Shown here: positions 12,133 to 25,697 of the stretch, piece after piece
How positions within the stretch are numbered: position 1 is the first letter of the stretch
Layout of the letters: the number at the start of each line of letters is the position of its first letter
DNA from: Cokeromyces recurvatus
Lineage: Eukaryota > Mucoromycota > Mucoromycetes > Mucorales > Mucoraceae
Direction of reading: 5' to 3'
Length of the DNA stretch: 64,000 nucleotides
Assembly: GCF_025118155.1 (NCBI RefSeq)
Contig: NW_026251392.1
Location: forward strand, 372,001 to 436,000
The notes under the pieces: model-generated
The model's input: only the letters and a program-made list of their open reading frames with translations
Databases searched by the model: none
What the model was told of the DNA's origin: nothing
Translations under genes and position numbers: made by a program

Positions 12133-12441
12133 ATGCCAACATCACAATCAGAGGTAATAATGACTTATTCTTTGTAATAAAAAAAAGGGGGGTTCTAAAT
12201 GTCTCCAAAATAGATCCCTCCTTGTCAAAAATTTGGTATGACTTATATTATTAAAACATGGTGTTGAAGTTATTAACATTAATAATTAGCTTGTGCCATT
12301 CAAGACTGTTTGACAAAAAACAACTATCAAGAATCAAAGTGTACAAAGGAATTAGACAATTTAAAAAAATGCTGTAAAGATTTAATTGCTAATGGTGGCA
12401 AAAGTGTATGTTGTCCCGAAAGAAAATATAATAAACAATAA
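12133..12441 (+). CDS. CMC4: Cmc4-like twin-cysteine protein of the mitochondrial intermembrane space
   Basis: Short gene of three exons: 12133-12153, a 22-nt micro-exon 12214-12235, and 12290-12441. It encodes 64 residues. The micro-exon supplies IPPCQK and, with the next exon, gives PCQKFACAIQDCL, which lines up with PCQKEACAIQDCL at the start of yeast Cmc4. Further cysteines (SKC, KKCC, SVCCP) complete the family pattern. Cmc4 is a Mia40-oxidised coiled-coil-helix protein of the intermembrane space, linked to respiratory chain assembly. Without the micro-exon the reading phase between the outer exons does not match, so the three-exon model is well supported. Confidence 0.85.
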
Positions 12442-13476
12442 ATAAATATGACATAAGAAATGGTTCATCCATTATGTTATGCTCTCATAATTCTCTCCTT
12501 AAGCTTAATGATCATCACAAATTTAGTCTTACTTTGAACAAACTTTTATTTTAATGAGTTATCATGAAAGAGAGAAAGCAATGATGATAATATGCATATA
12601 CATATATTGCATTCAGTATTTTCATGACCAAGTGGGCTCAAGACTAGTGATTGGCTAATATTACAGAGGGGAAATGGATTATTTAAAAAATAATCAAAAA
12701 TATCTCTCTAACCTTACTCATCGTAGGTCTGTTCCCCTTCTGCCAATTATGTATGATCTTGTCGACTATTTATCTCGAATATAGCTTTTGATTATTTAAA
12801 TTCATTTTTATAACTGAGTAGAATTACTTCAGCTATCATTTAAACAATAAAGGCCTTGTTGGTTAAGTAAAAAGTTATACACAAATGAATTTTGTCTTTG
12901 ACTCTTAGATCATGAATTACTAGAATGATACGAGCGCTATAGAGGGTAGCTGTTTTTTAGGGTTACAACCCCTTAAATCAAAGCAAAAAAAAAATCTTTA
13001 AATTTGTTCAGTATAGTCCCATATTCTCTTATGTGTCCCATTTTCACACTGGTGTCCCATATTTCCTTCTGTGTACTATTTTCGTGCCAATGCCCCATTC
13101 TCATATTGGTGTCCCTATTTATTTTGGAAATGGTCAAAGAATTTTTTTATTGACCCAACCTAGTTTCTTTGACTGTAATCAAGATTTTTTTTTTTCTTGG
13201 ATTGGTCTAAGTCAATTTTAACATTTGTATCAATAATAGGGGTTCTAATTTTTTTTTTTTTCTTTTTTTCTTAGATGTAAAAAAATTGGTTAAAAATAAA
13301 AGCAAATAGGGAGTAGTCGTTATCCTTTCGTATTGCAGTTGTCTCAGTAATCGCTTGGATTTAAATTTGCGTTGTTGGATTATTTACCAACAACCTCTTA
13401 GGATATTTTTTTTTTTTTTCTAAATTAAAAATTTTCATTTTATTTTATTTTATTTTATTTTTTTTTTTATTCTACA
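12442..13476. other. Intergenic, about 1 kb, with a short tandem-repeat array
   Basis: No gene seen. It contains the GTGTCCCATTTT-type array described separately (13032-13178) and T-rich tracts leading into the F-box gene. Confidence 0.6.
13032..13178 (+). repeat. Dispersed repeat A: degenerate GTGTCCCATTTT units ending in a shared CCAACCTAGTTT block
   Basis: Four to five degenerate units of about 20 bp built around GTGTCCCATTTT, then the block TTTTTTTATTGACCCAACC, TAGTTTC and GACTGTAA. The same arrangement occurs at 38556-38684, where the words TTGGCCCAACCTAGTTTC and GACTGTAA follow similar units. The two copies are diverged but clearly related. Confidence 0.75.
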
Positions 13477-15271
13477 ATGAAGAATTTTTCATGTGAATGT
13501 AATCAGCAAGATAATAATAGACTGTTTCCGACAGAATTGTTATTATGTATATTTAGCTACTTGGATGGTATCACCTTGAATTCTTGTAAACAAGTATGTC
13601 GACATTGGCTTCGAGTTATTTTACATTACGATGATGTCATATGGCCTAATGTTTGTCACCGAGATTTTGAAAAATTCAACACTCGACGATTTTGGTCTCT
13701 ACAGTTTCCAATACCTTCTTCTAATAAAGGGATATGTAACAAAAATCAACGAAGCTGGCAAGATATGTATAGGATTACGAAGAATTGGTATAATGGCTAT
13801 GCTAAAGGATTCTATCCTTCTGTTGTAACCAATAGTAGTAGTAGCATAAATAATAAATTAGTCTCTTGTTGTACAGTTATTGGTACACCACAAGAACAAG
13901 GTATGTTTACAAACTTAACCGTTTCTCCTCATGCTCAAATAATACGATCAAATCCAAATTATCATCATCCTATGACTGGATCTCAAAGTCTTATAATTCA
14001 ATCTCCGAGAACAAAAGAGAGATTCTTTTTTGAGGCTACTACTACTACTAGTATACCTAATAATTGGACAGAAGCGATAAACGTACATTCGATTGTTTGT
14101 CATTACACTCATCCTTCTTCAAAATGGTTAGCTACAGGAGGGCTCGATGGTACAGTTGCTATCTGGGATTTATCAACTAAATCCTTAGTAAGAATATGGC
14201 ATGGTCATCGTGGACGTACATTATGCATTAGTATGAATAATGATGGTAAGCCTATCTATTTTATTTTATTTTATTTTATTTTTTTTACCGTTATTAACAA
14301 AACAAACTTCACTTTTTTTATTTGATAATAAACAAACAATACTAGTTGTCGTAAGTGGCGGATCAGATAATGTTATTTGTGTATGGGATTTAGATAAATG
14401 CAATGACGACAACTGTACAGAATGGACAACTCATCATCGACCCACACGACGAGGCATGATTAATATTTCATCCTATTTGTCTGGAAGAAATGATTGGTAT
14501 CAGGGTGTAGGGGAAATTGAAGTGAATGATCATCTAATAGCTTGTGCTCCTGATGCATCTGGACCGATACTTATATTTTCATTATTGACTGGATCACTTG
14601 TCTATGAATTACAGGAAGAAACATTACAACAGCAGCAAGATAGTGAATGGATTACAGAGGACATCTCAGCTTTTACTCGACCCTGTCTTACTCCCTTTTT
14701 CCTGCTTGCAAAGGGTAAAGTCGCTAACAACAAAATAAATGCAGTTAAATTAGTGCCATCCGATCAAAATATAGTGCTTCAACGTAATCATCATAGTAAT
14801 AACCAAAGAAAATCAGCAATGGGTTATATAGCAAAACTGGATGATAACAAAATAAAGGAGATACCAGCAGTTGCACACATGACACCCTATCAGTTATACC
14901 AATATTATAAATCTATCAACACAGTTGAAGAAGATAACCACCATCATCTAATCATGACGATACCTCAAACAAGTGCTTGCATTAATGTGTGGGATTTACA
15001 AACGGGGAAGATTGCTTATAAACTTCTTCCTACTCTAGAGAATCCATACCAAAACTATACAATTACAGATATAAGATTAACCCCTGACTTTTCAAAAGTA
15101 TTTGCTTCTATTGAAGTTCGTGCACAGAATCATTATGAAGAAAGACTCTATTGTTGGGATTTTGATTTAAAGAACTCAACAGATTATCATCAAGACTTTG
15201 ACATTGTAGAATTAGATAATGTAGACTCTAATTTAAGGAAAACTGGCAAATCTTGGGTTTGCTTTATGTAA
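13477..15271 (+). CDS. F-box/WD40-repeat protein
   Basis: Two exons, 13477-14245 and 14346-15271, give 564 residues. An F-box sits near residues 13-50 (PTELLLCIFSYLDG, CKQVCRHW, then DDVIWPNV). WD40 repeats follow, with visible units ending in AIWDLSTKS, CVWDLDKC and NVWDLQTGK and glycine-histidine turns such as WHGHRGR. Such proteins are substrate receptors of SCF ubiquitin ligases, with the F-box binding Skp1 and the propeller binding the target. The target cannot be named from the sequence. Low-complexity Asn/Ser/Thr stretches separate the blades, common in this genome. Confidence 0.85.
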
Positions 15272-15605
15272 TTATTGCTTTCTATATACAATTATGTAGG
15301 TTTCTTACAGCACCCATCTGAGGATTTTTATTTAAAGAAAAAAAAAAAAAAGAAATACTCCCTACTTAGTCTGATTCTAGCATCCAATGTCGTGTAGTCA
15401 AAGATGGTTTACTTTTGTAAAGTAATTTGCTGAACAGCAATGGAATCTACTAAAAAAAAAAAAAAAAAAAAAAAAAAAAGAAAAAAAAGTGTATATAATC
15501 GAATAAAGTGTAAATACATCACATAGTATTCTCAAAACTGAGGCTTTCTAAAAGAATATAATATCAATTGCTTTATTTCAAGTATAAATTTTAGGGCGAA
15601 AGTGC
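15272..15605. other. Short convergent intergenic spacer
   Basis: Holds A13 and A28-type homopolymer runs between the F-box gene and the kinase gene on the other strand. No gene seen. Confidence 0.5.
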
Positions 15606-17175
<1,570 letters not shown>

Positions 17176-17749
17176 TTTTTTTTGTTAATATAAATAATTG
17201 AAAGAAAAAAAAAGGGAAAAGAATAATAATAATAATAAAAAAGACTTTATGTATAATAGGTTATACCTTCAACGAATGGTTACACGTGATTATACAATAA
17301 TGTGTATTATTGGAATATACATGTATGTATGTATACATTTATAGATATTCATATACTATGAGTTAGCAGATGTAACACTTTGCTTAATGTCAAAATAGAA
17401 GAGAAGAGTTATTTGCAAATGTTGTATTTAGTCGAACAGTATTTAGACATTAAAGAAAGAAAATAAAACCCCTTTATTTTATAAACAAAATAATCCGAGG
17501 TTAATAATTCATTAGTTATAAAAATGCATGTTGTCTATAATGAATAGGAAAACAATTTATGAATCGTTTAAAGGAATTTTGATGAAGATCCCTATTTATT
17601 ATTATCGTTATTATTATTACTATGATTTTTATTTTTATTTTTTTTTGTGTGTGTGTGTGTTTTTAACTGATAATTAAATTTATCAGGGACATACCAGTTT
17701 TGTATCTTGCCATTTTTTTTTCTATATAAATATAAAAATATATACAGAT
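17176..17749. other. Divergent promoter region between kinase and amidase genes
   Basis: AT-rich with ATT and GT microsatellites. Both flanking genes start from it, so it probably holds both promoters; no specific element is recognisable. Confidence 0.5.
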
Positions 17750-18803
17750 ATGAACACTATTGCTGCTGTTGGTCAATTCTGCGCAACATCAATTATTCAT
17801 TCAAATAGACTTGCATGTCGAAATCTTATTCTTCAAGCAGCACGTCTAGGTGCCAAAGTAAAAAAAAGAAAGATATTTATATATATACATATATAATGCT
17901 TTGCTTATATAACGACTTCTCTCTTTCTGTTACTTTGATTTAGATGATTTTTCTTCCTGAAGCATCAGACTTCATCTCTTTTACGAAACAAGAAACGCTT
18001 CAATTAACAACATCTATTGAGAAATCCGAATTTGTTCTTTCTTTAAAAGAAGCCGCTCAACAAGCCAATATTTGGGTCTCCGTCGGTGTTCATGAATTAG
18101 TATCGTCAACCAACAATAAGATTTACAACAGTCATCTTGTCATCGACAACCGAGGGGAGCTTATTACTGTCTACCGAAAAATTCACCTATTCAATGTGGA
18201 TATTGAAAATGGACCAAGGCTTATGGAAAGTGATAGTACAATGGAGGGTCAGGAGTTGGGTCATCCTATATTAACCCCCATTGGGAAATTAGGATTACAA
18301 ACTTGTTATGATGTACGATTCCCTGAAGCATCTATTGCCTTGAGGAAAAGGGGTGCTGAGATACTTGCTTTCCCAAGTGCCTTTACAATTAAAACCGGCA
18401 TGGCTCATTGGGGTAAATATTAAATTCGACAAAGAGAGTTGGGGCTTATTCAAACTAACTAACACGACTGTAACAGAGACTTTATTAAGGGCAAGAGCAA
18501 TTGAAACTCAAACTTATGTTATAGCTGCAGCACAAATAGGCCAACATAATGAGAAAAGAGCAAGCTATGGTCATGCTATGGTAAATATCATTCATAACAA
18601 ACGATTACCTTTCAAGTCATCCATTTAATAATAATTCATGATAGATTGTAGACCCTTGGGGAAAAGTACTTGCTGAATGTCCCGAGAATACTCAACCATC
18701 AATAGCAATAGCCAATATTGATTTGGACTATATGAAAAAGATTCGAGCCGAGATGCCTGTTATGACTCACCGTCGAACTGATTTGTATCCTAGTATTGAA
18801 TAA
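17750..18803 (+). CDS. Nitrilase-superfamily amidase, Nit1-like (deaminated glutathione amidase)
   Basis: Four exons, 17750-17857, 17944-18412, 18477-18580 and 18645-18803, give 279 residues. The catalytic triad of the nitrilase fold is complete: Glu in FLPEASDF, Lys in YRKIHLF, and Cys in TCYDVRFPE. The TCYD(V/L)RFPE form and [13 protein letters not shown] are those of the Nit1/NIT1 branch, which hydrolyses deaminated glutathione, a metabolite-repair activity. The end RTDLYPSIE also fits the branch. The start ATG follows a T-rich leader by a few bases and no signal peptide is seen. Confidence 0.88.
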
Positions 18804-18849
18804 AATAAAATATTATAAAAAAACAAAACTTCCCTCTCCCCAATGAGAG

Positions 18850-18931
18850 CAACAACAACAACAACAACAACAACAAAAAGAGAGACATCCTTTATTAGTG
18901 ACGTCTCATATTAATCAAATAAAGTAATGTA

Positions 18932-18982
<51 letters not shown>
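18850..18982. repeat. ACA and TG microsatellites
   Basis: An (AAC)n tract at about 18850-18877 is followed by (TG)n with an ATG-rich start at about 18929-18982. Both lie between the Nit1-like gene and the convergent P450 gene. Confidence 0.85.
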
Positions 18983-18984
<2 letters not shown>

Positions 18985-19040
18985 AATGAGAACGTATATA
19001 ATAGTAACCATAAGTAAGCAAGCTGTAGAAATAAATGACG

Positions 19041-21076
19041 TTAGTATCTCTTCTTAAAAACCATATCCAGTATATGAGGGCCAATAAAGAAAGAACCAGC
19101 AGTATTCAATTTATCTTTGTGAATTGAATTTTCAGGTATTTTCCAGGTAAATTTTCTTACTGTAATATAGAAAAAAAAAACGAAATCAGGTTTATATTAT
19201 AATATATAGATAGATAGATAGATTGATACATACATAGCATAGATAACAAAACTAGTTGTTCATTTAAACTAAATTTTATTCCGAGACATTGTCTTGCACC
19301 ATAGCCAAAGGGCAAATAGTGAATAAAACCTTCATCCATAGCAGTTGTTGAATGAGCTACTGGGTCAGCAAATCGATCAGGGTTGAATTCTTCAGCATTT
19401 TTCCAAAATTTTTCACAATGCTGAATGTTAAAAATATCTACTACAATTGGTGTTCCCTTTGGTATAAAAGTATCTAAAAATACAATATCTTCATGAGCGA
19501 CTCTAGGAATAGTTTGAACTACTGGGCCAAATATACGTAAAGTCTGTACATAATCAATAATAATTGAATTATATATATCACAGTCTATTTAAAATTACCT
19601 CTTTAATCACTTGATTGAGATAAACTAGTCTTTTTATTTGTTCAAGAAAAGGCGTGATATCTTTAGGTTCATTTCCCAAAACTCTAATTGCTTCTTCTCT
19701 GGCTTTTTGTTGAATATCCTACATAAAACAAATAAATAAAGAAAGAAATAAAGAGCTTATTTATATAACATACTGGATGCTTTGCTAAAAAATAAACAGC
19801 AAATGAAAGAGCATTTGCAGTTGTATCATGCCCTGCCAAAAAGAACAAACAAAGATTATTCTAGAGAGAGAGAAGTAAGAAACGTAATGATCATTCTATT
19901 ATAGAGTCTAACCTTTAATTCTTTGTTTGTATAGGTACCTTGAGTGTTGGATTCATCTTCAAGCATTAAAGTTAAAAGATCTTTTTCATTTTCTTCAAGA
20001 TCAGTATTATATACTTTATTCTCTTTTAAACTATTTCTTTTAGCAATAATAATTTCATCTAGCATCTTTAAAAAATCATCCATTTTACGATGAAGTGCCC
20101 ATCTTTTAGGAATTAACCAAACTATTTTATCCGTTTCTAATTTGGGAAAGAGAAGATAGAGAGGATCTTGCATACCTACACTGATATCCTTGTAAATATG
20201 TGTCCATTTATTATCTCTGTCTTCAATAGAATGAAAATCAAATCCTAGCCGGTAATATATATATATATATTCAAATATTAAAACTACTACAAATACGCAT
20301 ATTATTATTATTATATACCAAAACCAGCTCTTCCAATAGCATCCAAAGTTAATCTTTCCATCAAGTCTGTAAAGTCTGTTACAGTTTCATCCATCGTTTC
20401 CATCACGCGAATCAATTTACAAGCCAACTCCCCAAATAATCGAACAGGCATTGATCGATGGAAAGCAGGATTCACAATTGCCCTTTGAGACTTCCATTCA
20501 TGGCCGTTAAGAAAAACCATATTAGATCCTGCTGAAAATTTACCAGCAAGAGTATCCTTTAGGATATTTTTAAAGTTTACTTTGGGAAACATTTCTGCAT
20601 ACAAGAAAAAAAAAGAAATAAAATTTTAAGATGTATTATCAATACTACCATCCTGTTATTATACCATGTTTCTGTAAGATTTGTTTAGCAACCTGAGGAT
20701 TTGCAATATGAACTTCCCAACCACTCGTACCAGGTTCCTAATAATAACAATAAGCATGATATATATATATATATATATATATTTTGTATATATAATAGTT
20801 TTATTTATTTTTTACAAGATAGATGCCATTGCTTTGTTTAGAATTTATGAGTGGAAGTACGAGTCTATGAGTGTAATCCCAATACGACTCCTTTCCAATA
20901 ATTAATTTGAATAAATCAAAATAGCCTTGATAGGGAATATGACGAAGAGATTTAGGTGGTTTAAGGATTCGATTACGAATCATGTACAATATAACAAAAT
21001 ATATTACGGCAGCTTTGATAGTAAAGAACCTGTTCTTCTTTGGGATAATAACAATTAGAAACTTTTTTATATACAT
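19041..21076 (-). CDS. Cytochrome P450 monooxygenase 1
   Basis: Minus strand, about eight exons, roughly 500 residues, from ATG 21076-21074 to the stop at 19043-19041. Signature regions: an N-terminal hydrophobic anchor (AAVIYFVILY), the C-helix-like NGHEWKSQR, the I-helix oxygen-binding AGHDTTANAL, the K-helix YLNQVIKETLR with ExxR split by an intron, NPDRF of the PERF region, and the haem loop PFGYGARQCLG. It is an ER-anchored monooxygenase that needs a reductase partner; the substrate is unknown. It looks unlike P450 2 and 3, so it is not a recent duplicate of them. Assignment to a zygomycete CYP family would need a search. Confidence 0.88.
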
Positions 21077-21523
21077 GCATATATATATGTGTATATATAA
21101 AGGTTACTTTTAAACAAATATCACGTATAAATTCCATAAGGCCTTTTCTCTTTGTGAATATATGTATTATATGGGTATGTGTATCTATCAAGAAGAAGAA
21201 GAAAAAAAAAGGAAAAAATATAGTTAAATTGATTTTATATAGAAAAATATGATTGCTAACAGCAGTAGTATCCTTGCATTTATCATGTTAGAATATAATC
21301 TATGCTGCATTTTAACACACATTGAGTTTAATTCGTATTGTTTCCCCGCAGTAATTGAAAAAAAAAAAAAAAATAAAAAAATAAAAAATAAAGCTTAACA
21401 TTTCACCATGTGACTTGTATATTCATCAGCGAGCCCATGATAATCTTATACATAAAAAAAAAGCCATCTTTATATTAGTAATACTTTAATCCTTTTCTTG
21501 TATTTATACATAATTATAACATT
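21077..21523. other. Divergent intergenic region
   Basis: Lies between the start codons of P450 1 and NFU1. AT-rich with an A-rich run near 21358-21390; no gene seen. Confidence 0.5.
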
Positions 21524-22410
21524 ATGACTTCTCGTATTCTATTTACTCAATTTAGAAGGATAACTACTTTACGCCCTACACTTATTCCTCAATTTAGTCA
21601 TGCTACGAAAAGAACAATAATGACAAAAAATAACATTTGGGCTAATCGTACACATTATCAAAATATTGGATCATTGTTAGGACGTCAACAAGGTATTAAT
21701 TAAAAGAGAAATGATACATACATACATACATACATAATGATTTATATTGACTGTATGTGTTTGCTTTTGCGTGTTTAGTTCGTTCAATGTTCATTCAGAC
21801 TGAGCAAACCCCCAACAATGATTCACTTAAATTTATCCCCGGTGTACCTGTCTTAGGAAGTGGCTCTGCAGAATTTTTAGACGTTCGTTCATCCATGAAA
21901 TCGCCACTTGCTAAACAATTATTTCAAATTGATGGTATCTCAGGAGTGTTTTTTGGACCCGATTTTATTACCATCTCAAAGGAAGAAACTGCTGAATGGC
22001 AATTGATGAAACCTGATATCTATGCGGCTATTATGGATCATTTTGCATCTGGTCAACCTATTGTATATGATTCTGAGGATTTAGCTGCTAATGATACAAC
22101 TATTCTTCCTGATGATCCTGAGGAAGTTCAGATGATTAAAGAGTTACTTGATACCCGAATTCGACCCTCAATACAAGAGGATGGAGGTGATATTGAATAT
22201 TGTGGATTTGAAAATGGTATCGTTAAGCTCAAATTAAAAGGAAGTTGTAGAGGCTGTGACAGTTCTATTATTACTCTTAAAAATGGTATTGAAAATATGT
22301 TGATGCATTATATCCCTGAGGTACAAGGTGTTGAACAAATCATTGATGAAAACGAAGCCATTGCTCTTCAAGAGTTTGATAAACTTGAAAGAAAGTTGGG
22401 TGAAAAATAG
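21524..22410 (+). CDS. NFU1: NifU-like iron-sulfur cluster scaffold, mitochondrial
   Basis: Two exons, 21524-21692 and 21779-22410, 266 residues. The first exon is an Arg/Thr-rich amphipathic N-terminus without acids, a mitochondrial presequence. The second starts the Nfu N-terminal domain ([14 protein letters not shown], then [14 protein letters not shown]) and ends with the NifU domain holding the cluster ligands in GSCRGCDSS. Nfu1 delivers 4Fe-4S clusters to lipoyl synthase and respiratory complex targets. Its length and domain order are normal. Confidence 0.93.
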
Positions 22411-22491
22411 ACAATATTGCGTGATAATAATAAAGAAATCAATAATAATGACCTTTTTTTTTGTTTGGTTTTATTACTATTACAATTGCTT

Positions 22492-23035
22492 TTAATCTTT
22501 TTCCAAGTTAATAGCACTACCGAATTTAGCATATAAATCCTTTTTTAAACCTTCCATCTTTTCATGAACAATATCAATTTGTTGTTTAACATCTTCAATT
22601 GCTGAGCCTAACTTTTCAGAATCCTTTTCAACTTTTTCTATAGCTTCAGATGCACTAACATGAATAAAAGCATCACCCACTTTATATCGTACTGCTTCAT
22701 CTTCATCTACTAATTCAAGTTCCATCGCTACATCATCTAAATATTCCTTTTCTTGCTATTTATAAAATAAAAAGTTTAGTTTTTGTTGGTTTGTTTTTTA
22801 TCATATAAAGTAATAACAGACCTTGAGTTTTTCATATTGCTCCTCGAGATCATCAATTTTAGCATTGTATCTACTGAATTCATTAATTCGTTCTTGATCG
22901 ACCCAGGTAACTTCGACATCACCGTCTGTCTCTTCCTTCTTATCCAACTATATATGCATATATTATATTTTATAGTAGGTGAATAGTGTAGTATTAATAT
23001 AAACAAGTTTAACATACCATTTTAATATTTGACAT
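22492..23035 (-). CDS. GIM3: Prefoldin subunit 4
   Basis: Three exons on the minus strand, about 135 residues. Exon 1 encodes only MSNIKM. The rest is two long coiled-coil helices around a short beta segment: WVDQERINEFSRYN, LEEQYEKLK, ELELVDEDEAVRYKVG, then DAFIHV. VTWVDQ...FSRLN and YKVGDAF are typical of beta-type prefoldin subunit 4. Prefoldin hands unfolded actin and tubulin to the CCT chaperonin. It is convergent with NFU1, with about 80 bp between stops. Confidence 0.9.
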
Positions 23036-23225
23036 TGTATTAATGGTATCTTTTGACAATTAATAAAAGATGATTGAGAGAGAAAAAAAAAATATTTATT
23101 TATTTGTTTGTAAATTTTGTGTACTGTAATAGTTTCGCGCCTTTTTTTTTTTTTTTTTTTTTTTTGTTAACCATAGCAACAGCTTTCATTTTAAAAGACC
23201 GTCATCAGCCACTACCATCGTATTC

Positions 23226-23227
<2 letters not shown>

Positions 23228-23276
<49 letters not shown>
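23228..23276. repeat. T49 homopolymer abutting the P450 2 stop codon
   Basis: On the minus strand this reads as the stop codon TAA continuing directly into about 47 genomic A residues. It resembles a genomically encoded poly-A tail, but the gene has introns, so it is not a retrocopy. Confidence 0.8.
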
Positions 23277-23279
<3 letters not shown>

Positions 23280-23498
23280 CACGCTTTATTATTTTAATCT
23301 TAAAACTACGTTTAGCTATACAAAGAGTAAGATATTGTCGAAGATGAGTTGCATGTTGCATTTCATCCTTAATAGGTACAATTTCATAATTTTTAAGGAT
23401 AGAAGCAATAATAATACGCATTTCTTGATAAGCAAAATTTTTGCCGATACAATTTCTTGATCTATATTTATAAATAAATATATGACAAAATAGACAAC

Positions 23499-23532
<34 letters not shown>

Positions 23533-24845
23533 TCACCCTGAACTAAAAGGAAAAAATGCATCCACATGTTTGGACTCTTTAAATTCTTTTTCACCGGGAA
23601 TCCATCTCTCTGGTAAAAATTGAGAAGCATTTGGCCAATACTTGTCATTTAATTGAGCATAATAGCCATTACAAACAACAGTAGTCTATAAGAGAAAATT
23701 ACATATATATGTATATATGTGTGTGTGTATACATGTTATAAGTATCTTTCTTGGATAACAATTATTTTCTTTTTTTTTTTTACCTCTTTTGGAATGAACA
23801 AATGTTCTCCAAGTAAAATATCTTGATCTGTATATCGAGGAAAACCCACAGCACTTACAGGATTTAAACGTAAAGTTTCGTTGATAACTCCATTTAGATA
23901 AGGAAGTTTCTTTAAGGTATCATGACATAATAAGTGGTGACTTCCATCTTTAAAAGGTACGGTATCTATCTCTTGATATAATTTTTTCAATTTACTGGGA
24001 TGACGAAGTAATTCAATAATTGCAAATCCAACTGTATTACTTGTTGTTTCAGATCCAGCGGCAAGGAACAAGTAAGTCTCAATAAGAATGGCCTCAGGGG
24101 ATAAACGATCTTCAGGCTGTGTAGCATCTTGTGTATCAATTAAAGCTTGTAAAATATCTTTTCTTTTAGTATTAGTATTATTATTCTCTTCTTTCCGACT
24201 TGTATAGATATTATTCAAAAACTAAACGTACATATATATATAATGATTAGTTTTCTTGTTAAATAATTACATACATACATAAATAAATAAAATAGTAAAA
24301 ATCGTTACATCAAGCACTTTTTTAGGAATACGCCCCGAGAAAAGAAATTTAGCAATGGACATATAAGAGATAACATACGCAGCTAATTTGAATCTTAATA
24401 GCATATATTTCATAACACAATGATCACCCTTATTTTCAATCATGTGAAACGTTTGACCAAACGCAGTTTCACCTATGATATCAAAGGCTACATGTTGTAA
24501 CAGACACCAAATATCAATCACTGCATATCCTTCTTCGTTAGTTGACTCGTCTATTTCTTGATTTATTTTGTTTATAAATGTATTCATGACAGAGGCCATG
24601 AAGGGCTCTAATGAGCTCAAATACTTGATAGAAAAAGCAGGTGAAACTAATCTTCTCTATATAATATTGAATAATTAGTATTATAAAGAAAAAAATATCT
24701 CTTTTTCTATTTAATAATTTTACTCTATTTTTATGAAATTGCTTATTAGTTGTATTAAACATAGATTCTCCTTGTTCTAAAAGTTAGTTTTAAAAAAAAA
24801 GATGAGTTTATAATAATGACACATAGAGGAATCAATTATATATAC

Positions 24846-24893
<48 letters not shown>

Positions 24894-25462
24894 TTAACTT
24901 ACTCTTTAATATATTATAGATAGGTGATTTTGGAAGATCGTGATGGACTAATACTGATTTAATCAAGTCTTTATCACCAATGGAAATCGCTTTAGGACCT
25001 ACACGTATAACTGAACCATATTGATCATGCATCTTTTTTAAACTTTTGAATCTAATCATATAAAAGAGGGAAACAAAAGAGGATTAGATACTACTTTATT
25101 CTATATCAAAAGGGAAAAAAAAAGAGTACACTGTTCCAGTAGGTATATCAAATAAAAGACTTGGAAGATCTATAAATTTGCAAACAAAGTGTCCTGGAAT
25201 ACCACTTAATGGTCCAAAGTATGCATTATATATTCTCTGTGTATATAATGAAAGAGAGAGAGAGAGAGAAAGATAAGTTTGCCCTGATTTTTTCTTTCTT
25301 TCTTTCTTTTTTTTTTTTTCTTACACGACTTGTAGTATAAAGAAGACCTGAGATAATAAACCATTTAACTGATTTTTTAAAATAATTTGCATTTGTTAAA
25401 CCAAGTTTGAAGTAGTATTTATAAATCCAATTGAGTTGATTAAAAGATGACAAATGGCTCAT
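23275..25462 (-). CDS. Cytochrome P450 monooxygenase 2
   Basis: Eight exons on the minus strand, roughly 530 residues. The N-terminus has a hydrophobic stretch (WFIISGLLY). Domain landmarks: RIYNAYFGPLSGIPG, YGSVIRVGP, the I-helix LAAGSETTSN, K-helix INETLRLNP, the PERW motif, and the haem loop FFPFSSG/SRNCIG, split by an intron after SSG. The exon borders and many residues agree with P450 3, about 240 bp away in the same orientation, so the two are tandem duplicates. Substrate unknown. The N-terminal half carries GT and CTTT microsatellites in its introns. Confidence 0.88.
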
Positions 25463-25697
25463 ATTGTATAATCCTTGTTTTTGGCTTGTGTGTGTGTGTG
25501 TGTGTGTTTTTTTTTTTTGAAATGATATAAAGAAAAAAAAAGGGAAATAATAAATTATTATTTTTTATTTATTTATTTATGTATCTGAGCATTTGACTCT
25601 GCAAGTTTTTAATATATCAATTTTAAAAAGATGCATACAGGTCGGTTGACAGATTAAAATAAAAAGATAAATAAAATAAAGGGGATATTAAACTATA

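Noticed and set aside
23228..23277. P450 2 as a retrocopy because its stop codon runs into genomic poly-A
   Set aside because: The gene retains seven introns.
23074..23460. 128-codon frame rich in Phe
   Set aside because: Created by long T homopolymers and antisense to the last exon of P450 2.
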